DNA of 64,000 nucleotides from Toxonevra muliebris (GCA_963691655.1 OY829331.1:292501-356500); one strand, 5' to 3'. Positions 10,115-21,900 are shown, counted from the first letter of the stretch. The notes: generated by a model from the sequence alone, not told the origin. Program-made: numbers and translations.

Positions 10115-13100
10115 AATTGCCGTGTAGCATGGCGGCCGAAACGGCATTTCCAAGCACAAGCCGCCTATTTATTTTTGATAAACTATCAAACCACCATTTC
10201 TTAATTGATACAGGTTCGGACTTATCAATTGTTCCTCCAACAACAAAAGACAAAAATAATAAAAATAATGATACACTTAGTTTATATGCTGCTAACGGCA
10301 CTCAAATAAAAACATATGGACAAAAAACGTTGACAGTTTCGTTAGGTTTGCGCCGCAGCTTCCAATGGTCTTTTATTATTGCCGATGTCACCAAACCAAT
10401 TATTGGAGCTGATTTTCTTTCCCATTTTCAAATATTAGTGAATTTAAAAAATCGGAAATTAGTTGATTCAACTACAAATTTAAAAACAACCTGTTCAATT
10501 GAATCCATTTCATTAAACGAGGTAAATATAACAACCTTAAATAAAGATAACTTAATTTATTATGATAAAAATTACGAAAAATTACTCAAAGAATTCCGTG
10601 ATCTAACACTTCCAACAAATTATAATGATTTAGAAAACAAAAATTTAACCGGAGTGTACCATCACATCGAAACAAAAGGTCAGCCAGTTTTTGCAAAAGC
10701 GCGTCGTTTACCACCAGATAAATATGAATCAGCAAAACAAGAATTCGAACATATGGTTAAAATCGGTATTTGCAGACCATCTAAATCGCCATGGTCAAGT
10801 GCATTACATGTAGTAAGCAAAGCAAATGGAGCTGATAGAGCATGCGGTGATTATAGACGATTAAATTCTGTTACAACACCCGATCGCTATCCGGTACCAA
10901 ATATCCAAGATTTTACTATTAATTTGCACAACTGTAAAATATTCTCAAAAATTGATTTAACTCGCGCTTATCACCAAATACCCGTATATGAACCGGATAT
11001 TCCGAAAACCGCTTTAATAACACCTTTCGGTTTATATGAATATACGCGAATGCCTTTTGGTTTACGAAACGCTGGTCAAACGTTTCAACGATTTATTGAC
11101 CAAGTTTTAAAAGGTTTACCATTCGTTTTTAAATACATCGATGATATTCAGGTTGCATCTAAAAGCCATGAAGATCATTTGCTTCACTTAAGAATAATTT
11201 TTGAACGTTTCCGCGAGCACGGTCTTAGAATTAACGTGTCAAAATGTGAATTCGGGAAGCCTGAGATTAACTTTCTTGGTTTTACAATAAACAAAAATGG
11301 AATAAAACCTACAGACGAAAAAATTGAAGCCGCTCAAAAAATCGAGCTACCTAAAATGGCAAAAGAACTGCGAAAATTTATTGCATCTTTAAATTTTTAT
11401 CGCCGTTGCATTCCCAACGCGGCCGAGTCCCAGGGTGTTTTACAAAAATTAATAAAAGGTAATAAAAAAAATGATAAGACCCTAATCGAATGGACTGATG
11501 AAGCAAAATCCGCGTTTGAAAAATGCAAATTCGAAATGAAAAATGCAGCTCTATTAGCACATCCATGCGCAACTGCAAAACTCAATCTATTCGTCGATGC
11601 ACCTAATTTCCGCGTTGGTGCTGCATTACACCAAGTGATAGATGGTACACATGAGCCTCTCGGATTTTTTTCAAAACGTATGACCGATACCCAAAAGAAA
11701 TATAGTGCATATGACCGCGAACTACTTGCTATTTATCAAGCCATCAAACATTTTCGTACACAACTAGAAGGTCGCGAATTTACTATATATACCGATCACA
11801 AGCCGCTAACATCTATGTTTAACAAAAAATTTGATCAATGCACTCCGCGTCAGTTAAGACACATCGATTACATAGGGCAATTCACCACAGATATCCGGCA
11901 TATTTCCGGTGAAGATAACGTAATTGCTGATATGCTGTCGCGCATCGAAAGTCCAAATACGACTGAAATCGAGTCAATTAATTACGAAAAACTACAAAAA
12001 GAGCAAAAAGCTGATGTGGAATTAAAATCATTATTAAACGGCGAACAAACTAATTTAAAACTTGAATTAATTAAAATTCCTGGTACCAACTACACCATTT
12101 ATTGCGACATAGGTAAGAATAAAACTCGTCCGTTCATACCACTAAATTTACGCAAAACATATTTTAAAATTATCCACAATCTGAATCATCCAGGCATCAA
12201 ATCTACGACAAAATCTATGACAGATAGATTTGTTTGGCCAAGTATAAATAAAGACTGTAACATAATGTCAAAACAATGCATTTCATGCCAAAAAGCGAAA
12301 GTAACTCGTCACAACAAACGACCAATTGCCGAATTTTTAGTTCCAGACGAACGTTTTAGCCACATTAATATTGACTTAGTTGGACCTCTACCTTCGTCGC
12401 GCGGTTTTAATTATTGCTTGACGTGCATAGATCGATTTACGAGATGGCCGGAAATCATTCCCATCAACGACATTTCCGCCGAAACTGTTGCGAAAGCGCT
12501 AACAACCGGTTGGATTGCGCGTTTTGGAATTCCACGATACATAACAACCGACCGCGGTAGACAATTTGAGTCAATGTTGTTCAACGAAATGACAAAAATG
12601 TTAGGCATTAAACATTATCGAACCACTTCGTATCACCCTCAAAGCAATGGCATGATAGAACGGTTACATAGAACAATTAAATCAGCTCTTAAATGCAATA
12701 ATGCCAATGATTGGGTCGATTGTTTGCCCACAATACTATTAGGTCATCGCTCCACGATAAAAGAAGACATAAAAGCGACTCCGGCTGAGTTAGTATACGG
12801 TACGACTTTACGATTACCAGGTGAATTTTTTGAACCAAGCAACATAATCACTGTTCATTCTGATTATGTTAAAAATTTAAAACTAATTTTTGAAAACATG
12901 AAACCAGTCGAAGCCGCCAATCACAACACGCGTCATAAATCATTTGTACAAAAAGACTTACACACCTGTACTCATGTTTTTCTTCGCAACGATGCAGTGT
13001 CTCCACCTTTGACACCACCGTACAATGGGCCATATAAGGTATTGGAAAGAAAATCAAATACTTTCATTATTGAAATTCGCAATATAAAACAAGAAGTTGC

Positions 13101-13368
13101 CATCGATCGCTTAAAAGCAGCGTTCATAGAAAATGACGAATTTAGTTCATTAGACAATCACATTCAAAATAGTACTAAGAATGTTCCTAACGTTAATCAA
13201 AATATAGTTAATCAAACAATAACTGATGATTATATAAAAAACAATACTAAATTTGTAAAAAAAACCAACAATAATCTAAAGAAAAATGTCACCTTCAATG
13301 AAACACCTCCAGCTCGTATATCAAGGAAAGGGCGTATAATTAAAGCCCCACAAAGATTTTTATCGTGA
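10112..13368 (+). CDS. Pol polyprotein of the gypsy element (protease, RT, RNase H, integrase)
   Basis: One frame is open from 10060 (inside gag) to 13368, entered by -1 frameshifting. Domains in order: aspartic protease with [10 protein letters not shown] near 10200; reverse transcriptase with [24 protein letters not shown] and the catalytic YIDD near 11135-11150; RNase H ([20 protein letters not shown]); integrase with an HHCC zinc module (HNLNHPG...CISCQKAK) near 12175-12290; and the D,D35E core ([28 protein letters not shown]). A GPY/F-like C-terminal module ([11 protein letters not shown]) follows. The frame has no stops and all catalytic motifs are present, so it could be functional. 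No env follows. Confidence 0.95.
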
Positions 13369-13378
13369 CCAAGTCACT

Positions 13379-13391
13379 GGAGGGGGAGTAG
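13379..13391 (+). promoter_or_regulatory. Polypurine tract of the gypsy element
   Basis: GGAGGGGGAGTAG immediately before the 3' LTR; primer site for plus-strand DNA synthesis. Confidence 0.85.
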
Positions 13392-13767
13392 TGTGGCTAC
13401 GTTTTTCATTTAAACACAATTTTTGTTATAATTTAAATTTTTTACATATAAATAGTTATTAAAATATTGAAAAATATACATAAATAAAATTGAATTAAAA
13501 GAGTACTTTTAGCTTAAGTTAGTCCTATATTGTAAAATAGACAACTAAAATGTCCAACCCTGCTTAAAAATATACTTATATGCCTATATCTAATATACGA
13601 TTAGATTTTTCACATGTGCAAAAAACACTTGTGCGTTAACATTTAGAGTGATCACATGTACTTATTTTGTTAATAAACTTTTCATAAAAAACAAAACGTT
13701 TGCAAATAAATAATATTAATTGTTTCAATTCGAACAATTAAAAATTGGTAGATTTTCAACAACTACA
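13392..13767 (+). repeat. 3' LTR of the complete gypsy element
   Basis: 376 bp, apparently identical to 7898-8273, followed by the target-site copy AGAC at 13768-13771. Confidence 0.95.
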
Positions 13768-13771
13768 AGAC

Positions 13772-13858
13772 CTCAGGAAATGAATCTGCTGACCTTCTGG
13801 CCCGAAAAGGTTTAAAAACTCTCTTTGTCGTCTACAGCCATCAAGATCACCGTTAATG
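13772..13858 (+). pseudogene. LINE RNase H fragment (87 bp), copy 1
   Basis: It encodes SGNESADLLARKGLK, the last conserved block of the RNase H domain of LINE ORF2 proteins (the GNE/D-A-D-LAR motif). The 87 bp are identical to 15811-15897. Both flanks differ from those of the other copy. Confidence 0.7.
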
Positions 13859-14099
13859 CATTTAATTTAAATAGATTTTAAATTTAAAATATAAATTATA
13901 ACTTGTAACTTAAGGGGACTTTATACAAAGGAGAAAAAAAATGTAAAATTGCAGCCTTGCTGCTTTGAGTAGATAAAAGAGAATGAAATCAAGAAAACGG
14001 TAGCATTGTGCAACAATGCTGCCGTATATAAATATATATATATAAAGGAGAACAATTAAAAAGAATGAATTTGGTTTTTAGTACACGGGATGCAGGGTT
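13859..14099. other. AT-rich spacer with a TA microsatellite
   Basis: AT-rich sequence with a short TA repeat near 14030. No gene is seen. Confidence 0.6.
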
Positions 14100-14755
14100 G
14101 CAACTTAGTCGAACTCAATTAAGTTCATGTCTTCAACAACCAACTTTATAGCCTCATCATCGAAGAAGTACAGAAACAGTTCCATTGGATACTAGCCACC
14201 TGAGGAAAGAAAAGCACTTATCAGATTTATTCGGAAAAAGAGTAAACAAACAGCCAGCTAATTTCTGGATCAAAGCTTTAAGTAATGGTTGAACTAGTTC
14301 TTCATTTGTGTCACTGAACTTAAAATTGTTTCTATTTGTACGTCGCCACTTCGGTAGACCAAATTCAGCCAATGGGGTAAAATTTTCGGCAAGAAAAGAG
14401 TTGGAAGTTTTGTTGCGGTTATTAGCATGCGATGAGGAGGTGGATGAACTTATATTATCTGCGCCATAAGTAGTCAAATCTGCTGCATCGTCATCTGCAG
14501 GCGTATACTCTATTTCCACTTCACCAGCGATTTCTTTCCGCGGGTCCACGTCTTCGAACATCTCATCGTCGTCTATACATGGAACATATATAACATTGGT
14601 GACATTATGCAGATGATGCTTCTCCCAATCGTTGATCTTCGCCCATGCCTACATCGATATTCAGCTCCATCAAAATTTCTGCCATCTTTAAAGCACGTCT
14701 GCGAGCTATTGTTCTTATAAAAGCACAATAAGTAACAAAACAAAAATGCTACCAC
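14100..14755 (-). pseudogene. Possible piggyBac-type transposase remnant
   Basis: A minus-strand frame 14561-14157 begins MFEDVDPRKEIAGEVEIEY and is acidic, then contains PLAEFGLPKWRRTN. In another frame near 14190-14125 the strand encodes ELFLYFFDDEAIKLVVEDMN before a stop; the ...ELFxxFFDDEAIxLVVExxN pattern resembles the start of the piggyBac DDE_Tnp_1_7 domain. Between the two lies TTTTCTTTCCTCAG, which looks like a splice acceptor. The call is tentative: no TTAA-flanked ends were identified and most of the transposase is absent. Confidence 0.35.
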
Positions 14756-15699
14756 ACATTAAACTTACTTTATTTTATTGAGCACTATTTAATTTTTTTT
14801 ATAAACTAATTTCTTAAAAACACAAACACAAGAAAATTTCAGCACGTTAATGTTTCGCACCAATAAAAAAGCGCCAAAACTTGTGAGAAATCAGCTGCCA
14901 CAATTGTAGAATATGCGCCAATGGTTCAAAAAAAAAACACCGAAAAGTAAGCTGTGATTGTGGGAGGGAATTTAACTAAGGAGGAAAGAGGAGTACATTA
15001 CCTTTTAGTTTGGTCTTTGCGCTTTTTACTTCTAATTTTTATTTCGGATTTTTATTACTAATTATTTATTATAATTAATTTAAAAAAGATAAAAAAGAGA
15101 GATTTTTTTCAACCCCCATTTGGGGAAGGAGAGCGAGAATTTTTGGGGAAGATAATAAATTATTTTTTTACCCAAAACTTCAAATTATATTTTATTAAAA
15201 TAATATTTGAAAATAAAATATTTTTTAAGAAAAATAATTGATATCAAATTTGCTGGTTCAAAAAAGAACCAGGCGCGTATGATGCGTTAAAAAAGAAAAA
15301 TGCCTTCTGATTTAATTTTAAAAGTAAAAGCAAAGTAAAAAAATGTCAAAATATAAAATTTTTTTGAGTTTTTTTGTAAAAAAAAAAAATACAGTAGATA
15401 CTTAAAATATTTTGATTGATTATTTAAGATTGGACAAAACCCTATTGGAAACATCAGAGAATTTTCGCAATAGGTTAATGTTATCAAACATATGAATTTA
15501 TGAAATATTCATAATATAATATTGAAAAAGTCAGAACTTTGGGGGCAATCTAGGCAATCCGCCGATATTACTTACTCTCTTTTCGCATACAAAATATAGT
15601 TCACTAGTACAATAAGTACACCAAGTTTAAACAAAATCTGGCTGATTTTTTTTTCGGTGGTGATTTGACGCGATTTGCCTCATATGTGCATTAGTGGCA
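14756..15699. other. AT-rich non-coding stretch
   Basis: Low-complexity, AT-rich DNA with homopolymer runs. No gene, RNA or element end could be supported. Confidence 0.6.
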
Positions 15700-15970
15700 G
15701 TCAGGCTGCGCTTAAATCCTTGCTTAATCCTCTAACTTCATCTAAATTGGTTATATATTGTAAATTCGGGATTGATTGCCTTGGAAAACATAATAACCTG
15801 CTGGAGGAATCTCAGGAAATGAATCTGCTGACCTTCTGGCCCGAAAAGGTTTAAAAACTCTCTTTGTCGTCTACAGCCATCAAGATCACCGTTAATGAAT
15901 GGGTTGATTTGACCCACAATCGCAAATGGGAGGAACTAAGGCCTTCTGTTGTTATACTAGTGAAATACAT
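15700..15970 (+). pseudogene. LINE ORF2 RNase H fragment, copy 2
   Basis: Plus-strand frames encode pieces of LINE RNase H: QAALKSLLNPLTSSKL near 15707, then SGNESADLLARKGLK (15811 onward), then AIKITVNEWVDLTHNRKWEEL after a one-base frameshift. The order matches the RNase H domain and the region just after it in RNase H-bearing LINEs (I/LOA/R1-type groups). At least two frameshifts are present. The central 87 bp are duplicated exactly at 13772. Confidence 0.7.
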
Positions 15971-17011
15971 GAACATACTGTGGTCAGTCAGGTTTTTGTT
16001 AGAATAGGTGGCACAGGTGAGCTTTGAAACATGTCGAAAATAGGAGATAAGTGCAACGGTTTTCTAAAGGCTGAAACTTTATATACAGGTTATAAAAACA
16101 TAATTCCGAGGGTCAGTCAGATTTTCGTTAGAATGGGGCACGCCAGTCAGGCACTAAGTTTGTATGAACCTTCAATTTATGAACACTACACAACACTCAC
16201 TTGGGGATCTTTCCCTTCTATTTTATCTAATTTCACTTTTTATTCCACCTCAAGGCGTGGCCTTGTGGTTCCTCCTAGTGCGTTGCACTAGGGAGCACCT
16301 ACTTAAAATATGTCGTATGGTGCGTTGCACCTTAAATTCCGCTGGACGATGGCGTGGCCTATCGCTCGAATCACCCCTAGTGCGTGGCACAGAGGAGCGT
16401 CGATCTGAATCCGGCAAATGGACCCTTTAGTACGCAACACTAAACGGTGATGTACAAAAAAGAACACAATCTCACTTTGTTTTAAATTTTACTTTTGTTT
16501 ATTTAGTTTTTTTTTTTTTAAATATTACTTTTTTTATTTTTTTCTTATTTTATTTAACTTTAATCTTTTACATATAGAACACTGTGGGGTGGACGGCGTG
16601 GCCTATCCCGATGATCCTCCTGGTGCATGGCGCCAAGGAGCGTCGATGTGCCAAAAAAAATGGCTTCCCAAGTCACTTTCCTTCACTGTTTCGTCGCGAG
16701 ACACTCACCTGAATATACGTCTGCTCGCTGCCCCTGTTGATCGCCGAAAGAGAAAGAGTTTTCTTCGTTCGCCGCCATCTGCTTGTGTTTTCGTTGTTTT
16801 TTCCTTCGTTGAGTTTGGCATCATTCAGCTGGATGAGTGTGTTCACCACTCGACTATTAATTTATGCAATTGAAGGGTTGCATTTTCGTTTTAATATACA
16901 ATTCTTCTTAGATTTAGCAATTTTTAAATTATTTAATAAAACAAACTGTCCCTTCATGGGCAAATAATAAAAAACTTAACAATTAAAGAATAACCAAAAA
17001 TAAACAATTCA
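15971..17011. other. Region of local repeats, probably 3' flank/LTR zone of gypsy-like element B
   Basis: Two similar 37-bp blocks GGTCAGTCAG...GTTAGAAT lie at about 15981 and 16110. Three diverged copies of a roughly 55-bp unit (GGCGTGGCC...CTCCTRGTGCRTGGC...AGGAGC) lie at about 16255, 16351 and 16594. The unit may belong to the untranslated end of the minus-strand element that follows, but no LTR pair could be drawn. No gene is supported. Confidence 0.4.
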
Positions 17012-17931
17012 TCATAATATAACAAAAAATATATAATAAAATAAACAATTCATGGTAAGGCCAGGGCCTTGGCTTGCCCTCATGATTGCGAGGATCTCCC
17101 GCATTGTCTCTGCATCGAGGCTGCTGGCGTCGGAGCCGACAGGCGAGTTGTCTGGCGCACGTGTCTGTTGTCGATGTACGTTGTGAACGTGGCCATCTCG
17201 GTGGTCTGTTGCCAGAGGCCGTTGTTGTGGTCGGGTATTGGAGCTGATGTGAGAGCCGTGAGGTACACGCGGCTGTGGGCGAGATGCTGAAGGTGCGCCT
17301 CTGGCGCCTGCTGACAGAGACCGTTTTTGCCGTCTGGCGTAGGAGTCGATGGACGTACGTGACTGTAGTCGCTGTGTTGGTTGTTGTGGTTGTCTGCAGT
17401 CAGGATCGGTGCGAGAATGGTCTCGTGCGCGCGGCTGCGGTAGTAATGCTGAAGGCATATTTCGGTAGTCTGTTGACCGAGGCCGTGAGGTGCACGCGGA
17501 TGTGGGCGTGATGCTGATAGTGGGTCTCGGGGGCCTGCTGACCGAGGCCGTTGTTGCCGTCTGGTGTCAGGACTGGCGTGAGAGCCGTGTCTACGGTCAG
17601 GATCGGTGCGCGAGTTAACTGGTGTACGAGGTTGTGGGCGTGATGTTGACGATGAGCTTTGGTGGCCTGCTGACAAGGGCTGTTGTGAACGTCTGGTGTC
17701 AGGCTCAATGCTGGAGTTGTCTCCTGTACGCGGCTGTTGGCGCTGTGTGGAAGATGTAGTGACGTGAGGATGCCGATGCTCAGAGCAGTGTATGCGGCGC
17801 TGGGCTTCAAACTCCCAGGCGGCATGGGATGTTGTCGGTTGTTCCGCTTCCCTGGCCTGGGTTGATCTTTGTGAAGGGGCTAACGTTCGCTCATTCTCTG
17901 AAGCCTTACGGAGTGGAGCAGTTGGTACCAC
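17012..17931 (-). pseudogene. Repetitive Arg/Ser/Pro/Gln-rich 3' ORF of element B
   Basis: A minus-strand frame starts at 17931 (MVPTAPLRKASENERTL), and after a frameshift near 17470 the product continues in a second frame to 17012. It has imperfect repeats built on SAG-x(5)-S-x-SRP-x-PR-x-P (SASRPHPRAP, STSRPQPRTP, SASRPQPRVP) and ends with a short non-repetitive tail SSLDAETMREILAIM. It occupies the place of env or a third ORF downstream of integrase, but there is no signal peptide, glycosylation pattern or membrane segment, so env is unlikely. Its function is unknown. Confidence 0.5.
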
Positions 17932-19234
17932 CGGGGTCGTGGTGTCACTTGATGGTGTGGTTGTCTTCGCGAGTTTTGACCCGTCGCGTACGTTCGCTAT
18001 GCCCGTCGTACATTTCGGGAGCGCAGTTGGTTGTGGTTCGATTTGTTGCCTGAAAGTGCGCAGACGGATGTTGGTACGGCGCCCATTTTCTTCGCAGTCG
18101 GAGCTGTCTTCGTCGCTGCTTATTTGGATTACAGTGGACTCTCCTGCTCCTTGCCTTCCTATCGGGATCTGGCCACTGCCACCTGGGGTCTTACGCTAGT
18201 TGTTGTCACTCATTGTAATGGCTAACGGGTTGTCGGTGCGCGGGACCATCAGTGTCAATTTTAATATACGCTCGTATACAATGTAGGCAGGCCCCCGTCG
18301 CTCGCTTTGTTCCGTCGTTATTGTCCGGAGGCATTGGCCGCGCCCTCGGTGCGGTATCTGCTGTTCGTCAGCATAGTCGCTGTCAGAGGGTGTATCGCAT
18401 CGTCGTGGTGCTGAGGTCGCTTGTACCTTCTGGCGTACGGTTGGCTATCTGAGCTTCATCTTCTGATTCACTGCTGATCTCGATCACGTCCGCCTCTGAG
18501 GGGTGTATGAAGTGGGGCCCTTGATAATTAGCCTCGTCTGGGTCCGCTGTGTGGGTCTCTTCTTCTCCGTTCGAACAGAGGTCGAACTCGTCTTTGTTGT
18601 ACCAGGAACCTCCCGCAATTAGCTCGGCCCAGGGGTCACTTGATTCAATGTTGGATAGATCAGCAGACGTGGCGTCTGTGGCTGTGTTCGGTGGTCGTTT
18701 GATTCGTCGACCGCTGCGGCCGGATGTGTATCAAGGAATTCGCTAATTCGGCTCAACAGATCTTCCGCGTCCTCAGTGGTAATATTCATTTTTGGTGATG
18801 GCGTATTACGCACTTGCGGACCGTCCGTCGGATCTGAGGGGTCTGTTGTGGCAATGGTGATGTAGGCCATGACTTTGAGGTCGCCTGGCTCGCATGCTGT
18901 TGATATGCGTACTGGGGCACTCTAATGGGGTGTGTCCAGGGAGCTGTGAGCATCCCTGGCGAAGTTAAGCGCGTCGTGGACGCCGCTTGCATCCATTGTA
19001 AGTTTGTGGCGTCGCTGTGACATGCCTCTAATATTGCATTCGTGGAGAAACACTGGCCTTGGGGTGATAGGACTATTAGCTGATGCTTCTGTTGCGAATA
19101 TGAGCCTTAACGTTGCGTGTTCCGCATAGCCACATTCCTCATTTGGTGGGGAATGGCGTTAGGGTATATTGTCTCTTCGTTCTTCTCTCATTCGTATAGT
19201 TTGGATTTCTGTTTCTGTGGAAAAAAATGGTTTA
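17932..19234 (-). other. Spacer between integrase and 3' ORF of element B, frame fragments only
   Basis: Short minus-strand frames (for example 18870-18619, with EDAEDLLSRISEFLDTHPA) suggest a former coding region rich in D/E, S and T, broken by many stops. No known domain was recognised. Confidence 0.35.
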
Positions 19235-19477
19235 TTAGTGGTTTTTAGACATGCATCGACGGGCGTGTGTGATAGTAGGGAGGAAGGATTTCAGTTCACT
19301 AATGTGAGCGGTCCATGTTCCCTTTTCACCAGGTCGCCTAAGTTGTACGATTACCGGTGACGTAAACCCCACTACCATATAGTGTCCCCCAAATTTTGGT
19401 GCTAGCTTGGCGGCAAAATTGTCAATTGCTCTGGGTGTTGCCGAACAAGTACTAATTGTCCCATCGTCGGCTTCCAA
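19235..19477 (-). pseudogene. Integrase C-terminal (GPY/F-like) module of element B
   Basis: KLAPKFGGHYMVVGFTSPVI followed by QLRRPGEKGTWTAHISELK matches the C-terminal module of gypsy integrases (KL.P+..GP+.V...S..+ ...L+). It is separated from the catalytic core by stops. Confidence 0.7.
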
Positions 19478-19599
19478 GGTCTCCTTCGTAGATTGTAGGG
19501 TCGCGCCTGGTCCTGAGCCGTACGCGATAAGTTGTGCCTGACGATCTGGAAAACATCTCGAAGCTGTAAGGCCCTTTCGCTTGGGTTCTGCGTGGCCGT

Positions 19600-20300
19600 A
19601 CCGGATCCTAAGATAACTTCGTCATAAAGTGCGGCGGGTAGTCGAGGTTCACGGCCTTGCGTGAGGAATGCTGGACTGTACCCGTTGTCTCGGATACGCT
19701 GGTGTTAATTGCTAGGGATATCTCGGGCAAATTCACATCCCAGTTTCGTTGTTGATTGTCCGCTTTTTGCGCGATAATTGTCTTGATGGTGCGGTTGACC
19801 CGCTCGGTTGGATTCTCTTGTGGGGTGTACGGGGCGGTGAATTGGTGCCGTACCCCTATCTCCTGTAGGTATCGTCTGATGATGCGTCCAGTGAATTGCG
19901 TGCCGTTGTCGGTCACGAAGATTTTGGGTACAAAGTATCTTGCCAATATTCTCTCTCGGAACGCCTTCAATACGCCTTCAGCCATAGCCTTGCGGAGGGG
20001 AACCAATTCGGTCCACTTGGAGAAGCGATCGAAGAAAACGAGCAGAATGGTGTGACCATACTTTGAGCGTGGAATGGGGCCTGACGAAATCAGCGCATAC
20101 AGTGGCCCATGGTTCCTCCGGAATTTTTGTCAGCATCTCACCCGCTGGTGCTTGTTGGCTGACCTTATATCGTTGACACGAATCTCAGCGACTCACGTAG
20201 TTACTGATATCCCTGAACATTCCGGGCCAGTAATAACGGTTGGCAATGCGCGCGATGGTTTTCCAGATACCTAAATGGCCCACGCTGGGATTATCATGGT
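19600..20300 (-). pseudogene. Integrase zinc module and catalytic core of element B
   Basis: The minus strand first shows an HHCC module (NHDNPSVGHLGIW...ANRYYWPGM), interrupted by a TGA near 20188, and then a frameshift near 20090. The core follows in the 20006-19608 frame, with VTDNGTQFTG and APYTPQENPTERVNRTIKTI (aspartate and glutamate of the D,D35E triad). The first aspartate lies in CADFV just before the frameshift. Confidence 0.8.
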
Positions 20301-20430
20301 TCTCCTTCATGACGCGTTCCTCAATGATGTGGCCACGCAGAGCTTCCAGAGCGCGCAGTCTTCGTCGCCCATGTGATGTGAAAGGTGCCGGTAGAGTTGG
20401 GCATCGACGATGGCGTAATCGGAAAACTTC

Positions 20431-20943
20431 TCAGGATTGTTTCGCATCATTTTGTCGCTTTTGTAACCAGGAGCAGGGCACGTCCTCCTTTTCTGCTACC
20501 GCTGCAATCTGGCAAACTTCTCGCGTCTGTCGGGAAAGTGCATCCGCCACCACATTGTGTTTGCCCTTCCGGTACTGGATGGTAAAGTTGTATTGTTGTA
20601 GTTCAAGTGCCCAACGCGCGATGCGGCCCATGGGGCTTTCAATTGAATTCAACCATTTTAATAATAGGTGATCTCTGATCACAACGAATTTGTATCCTTC
20701 AAGGAAGGGACGCATCTTGCGGATTCCCCATACAATGGCTAGACACTCCTTTTCCGTCGGAGAATAGTTTTTCTCCGCTTTGTTTAGGTGTCGGCTAGCA
20801 TAAGCGATGACCCGTTCTCCTCCGTCGATGACCTGCGTGAGTACGGCCCCCAATCCGAAGTCGCTGGCATCCGTTTGGAGCGTGAATGTTTGGGAAAAAT
20901 CAGGGCACGCCAAAATAGGTGCTTCGGTGAGTTTTGTCTTCAA
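20431..20943 (-). pseudogene. RNase H domain of element B
   Basis: TLQTDASDFGLGAVLTQ, YASRHLNKAEKNYSPTEKE and RKGKHNVVADALSRQ are the standard gypsy RNase H motifs, in order. The segment is open but overlaps a frame change against RT. Confidence 0.85.
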
Positions 20944-21660
20944 CAGCTCGAACGCCTGCTGTTGCTCTTCGCCCCCATTTCCAATGCTTCCCCTTTTTCA
21001 GTGTGGCTGTCAAGGGTTGCACGATGGCAGCGAAGTCTTTAACGAATCTCCTGTACCAGGACGCTATACCCAGGATACGTCGCACCCCTCGCACATTCTG
21101 TGGTGGTTGCAATTCCCTAATCGCTGCGATATTTTCCGGGTCCGTGTGGATTCCTTGCCCACTGACATCATGTCCAAGGTATTTAATCTGCGTTTTAAAG
21201 AACTCACATTTTTCTAGGTTTATCTTCAGATTTGCTTCCCGAAGACGCCTGAAGACCTCTTCTAAATTCTGGAGGTGTTCCTCGAATGTTGACCCCGTTA
21301 CCACAATATCATCGAGATAGGCGAACGCGTGCGGTTCCAGGTCTGGCCCAATGACTCGATCGAGCGCGCGTTGGAAGGTAGCGGGAGCCGAATGTAGTCT
21401 AAATGGCATGACCCGCCATTGGTATAGGCCACGTCCTGGCACAGTGAATGCGGTGTATTGCTTGCTGGTAGCCTCCATTGGAATTTGCCAGTACCCGTCT
21501 TTCCAGTCCAGGCTACTTACGTATTTGGCGTTTCTCAGCCGATATGCATCTGGAAAGGATTTGCTATTTAGCTGCTGGTAGTTGATATATAACCTCCAAG
21601 CACCTGCCTTTTTCCGCACCAGTACTATGGGTGCGCTGTACGGACTGTGGGAGGGCTCAA
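20944..21660 (-). pseudogene. Reverse transcriptase domain of element B, N-terminus lost
   Basis: Starting from EPSHSPYSAPIVLVRKK at 21660 the minus strand encodes SLDWKDGYWQIPME, MPFRLHSAPATFQR, the catalytic AYLDDIVV near 21310, and KCEFFKTQIKYLGH. The fingers before EPSHSPYS are missing and replaced by repeats. Confidence 0.85.
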
Positions 21661-21900
21661 TGCACCTCTTGGACAGTGGCGGCGTGGCCGTCCTTGGTAC
21701 AGGTTATGTTAACCATGCGATGAGCGACCAAGGAGGCGTGGCCACCCTTGGTGCACGTTGCATTAGCCAGGCCGTCGTGGACATCCCCATGGCTGCGGTA
21801 TTCACCCCGGTGGGTGTCATCGATATGATGGCCGGTGTGGAAGTCCTTGGTGCCCGTTGTGCTGGCCTTGGTGCCAGCTGAATTGGTCAGGGTGTCGTGG
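21661..21900 (-). repeat. Repetitive linker between protease and RT of element B
   Basis: Three diverged copies of a GGYGTGGMMRYCCTTGGTRC unit (about 21682, 21745 and 21837) sit where the N-terminal part of RT should be. In the open frame they read as Gly/His/Thr-rich sequence. Confidence 0.5.

Larger units (their letters stand above)
7898..13767 (+). mobile_element. Complete gypsy-type LTR retrotransposon (5870 bp)
   Basis: Two 376-bp LTRs of the form TGTGGC...ACTACA bracket gag and pol. A 4-bp target duplication AGAC flanks the element (7894-7897 and 13768-13771). Compared block by block by eye, I found no difference between the LTRs, so the insertion is recent. The order protease-RT-RNase H-integrase places it in the Ty3/gypsy group. 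Pol ends 23 bp before the 3' LTR, so there is no env gene. One frameshift in gag is the only obvious defect. Confidence 0.95.

Noticed and set aside
17069..18452. Long plus-strand frames over the 3' ORF of element B
   Set aside because: They are complementary to the repetitive minus-strand ORF and show no recognisable domain; the direction of the element is fixed by RT and integrase on the minus strand.
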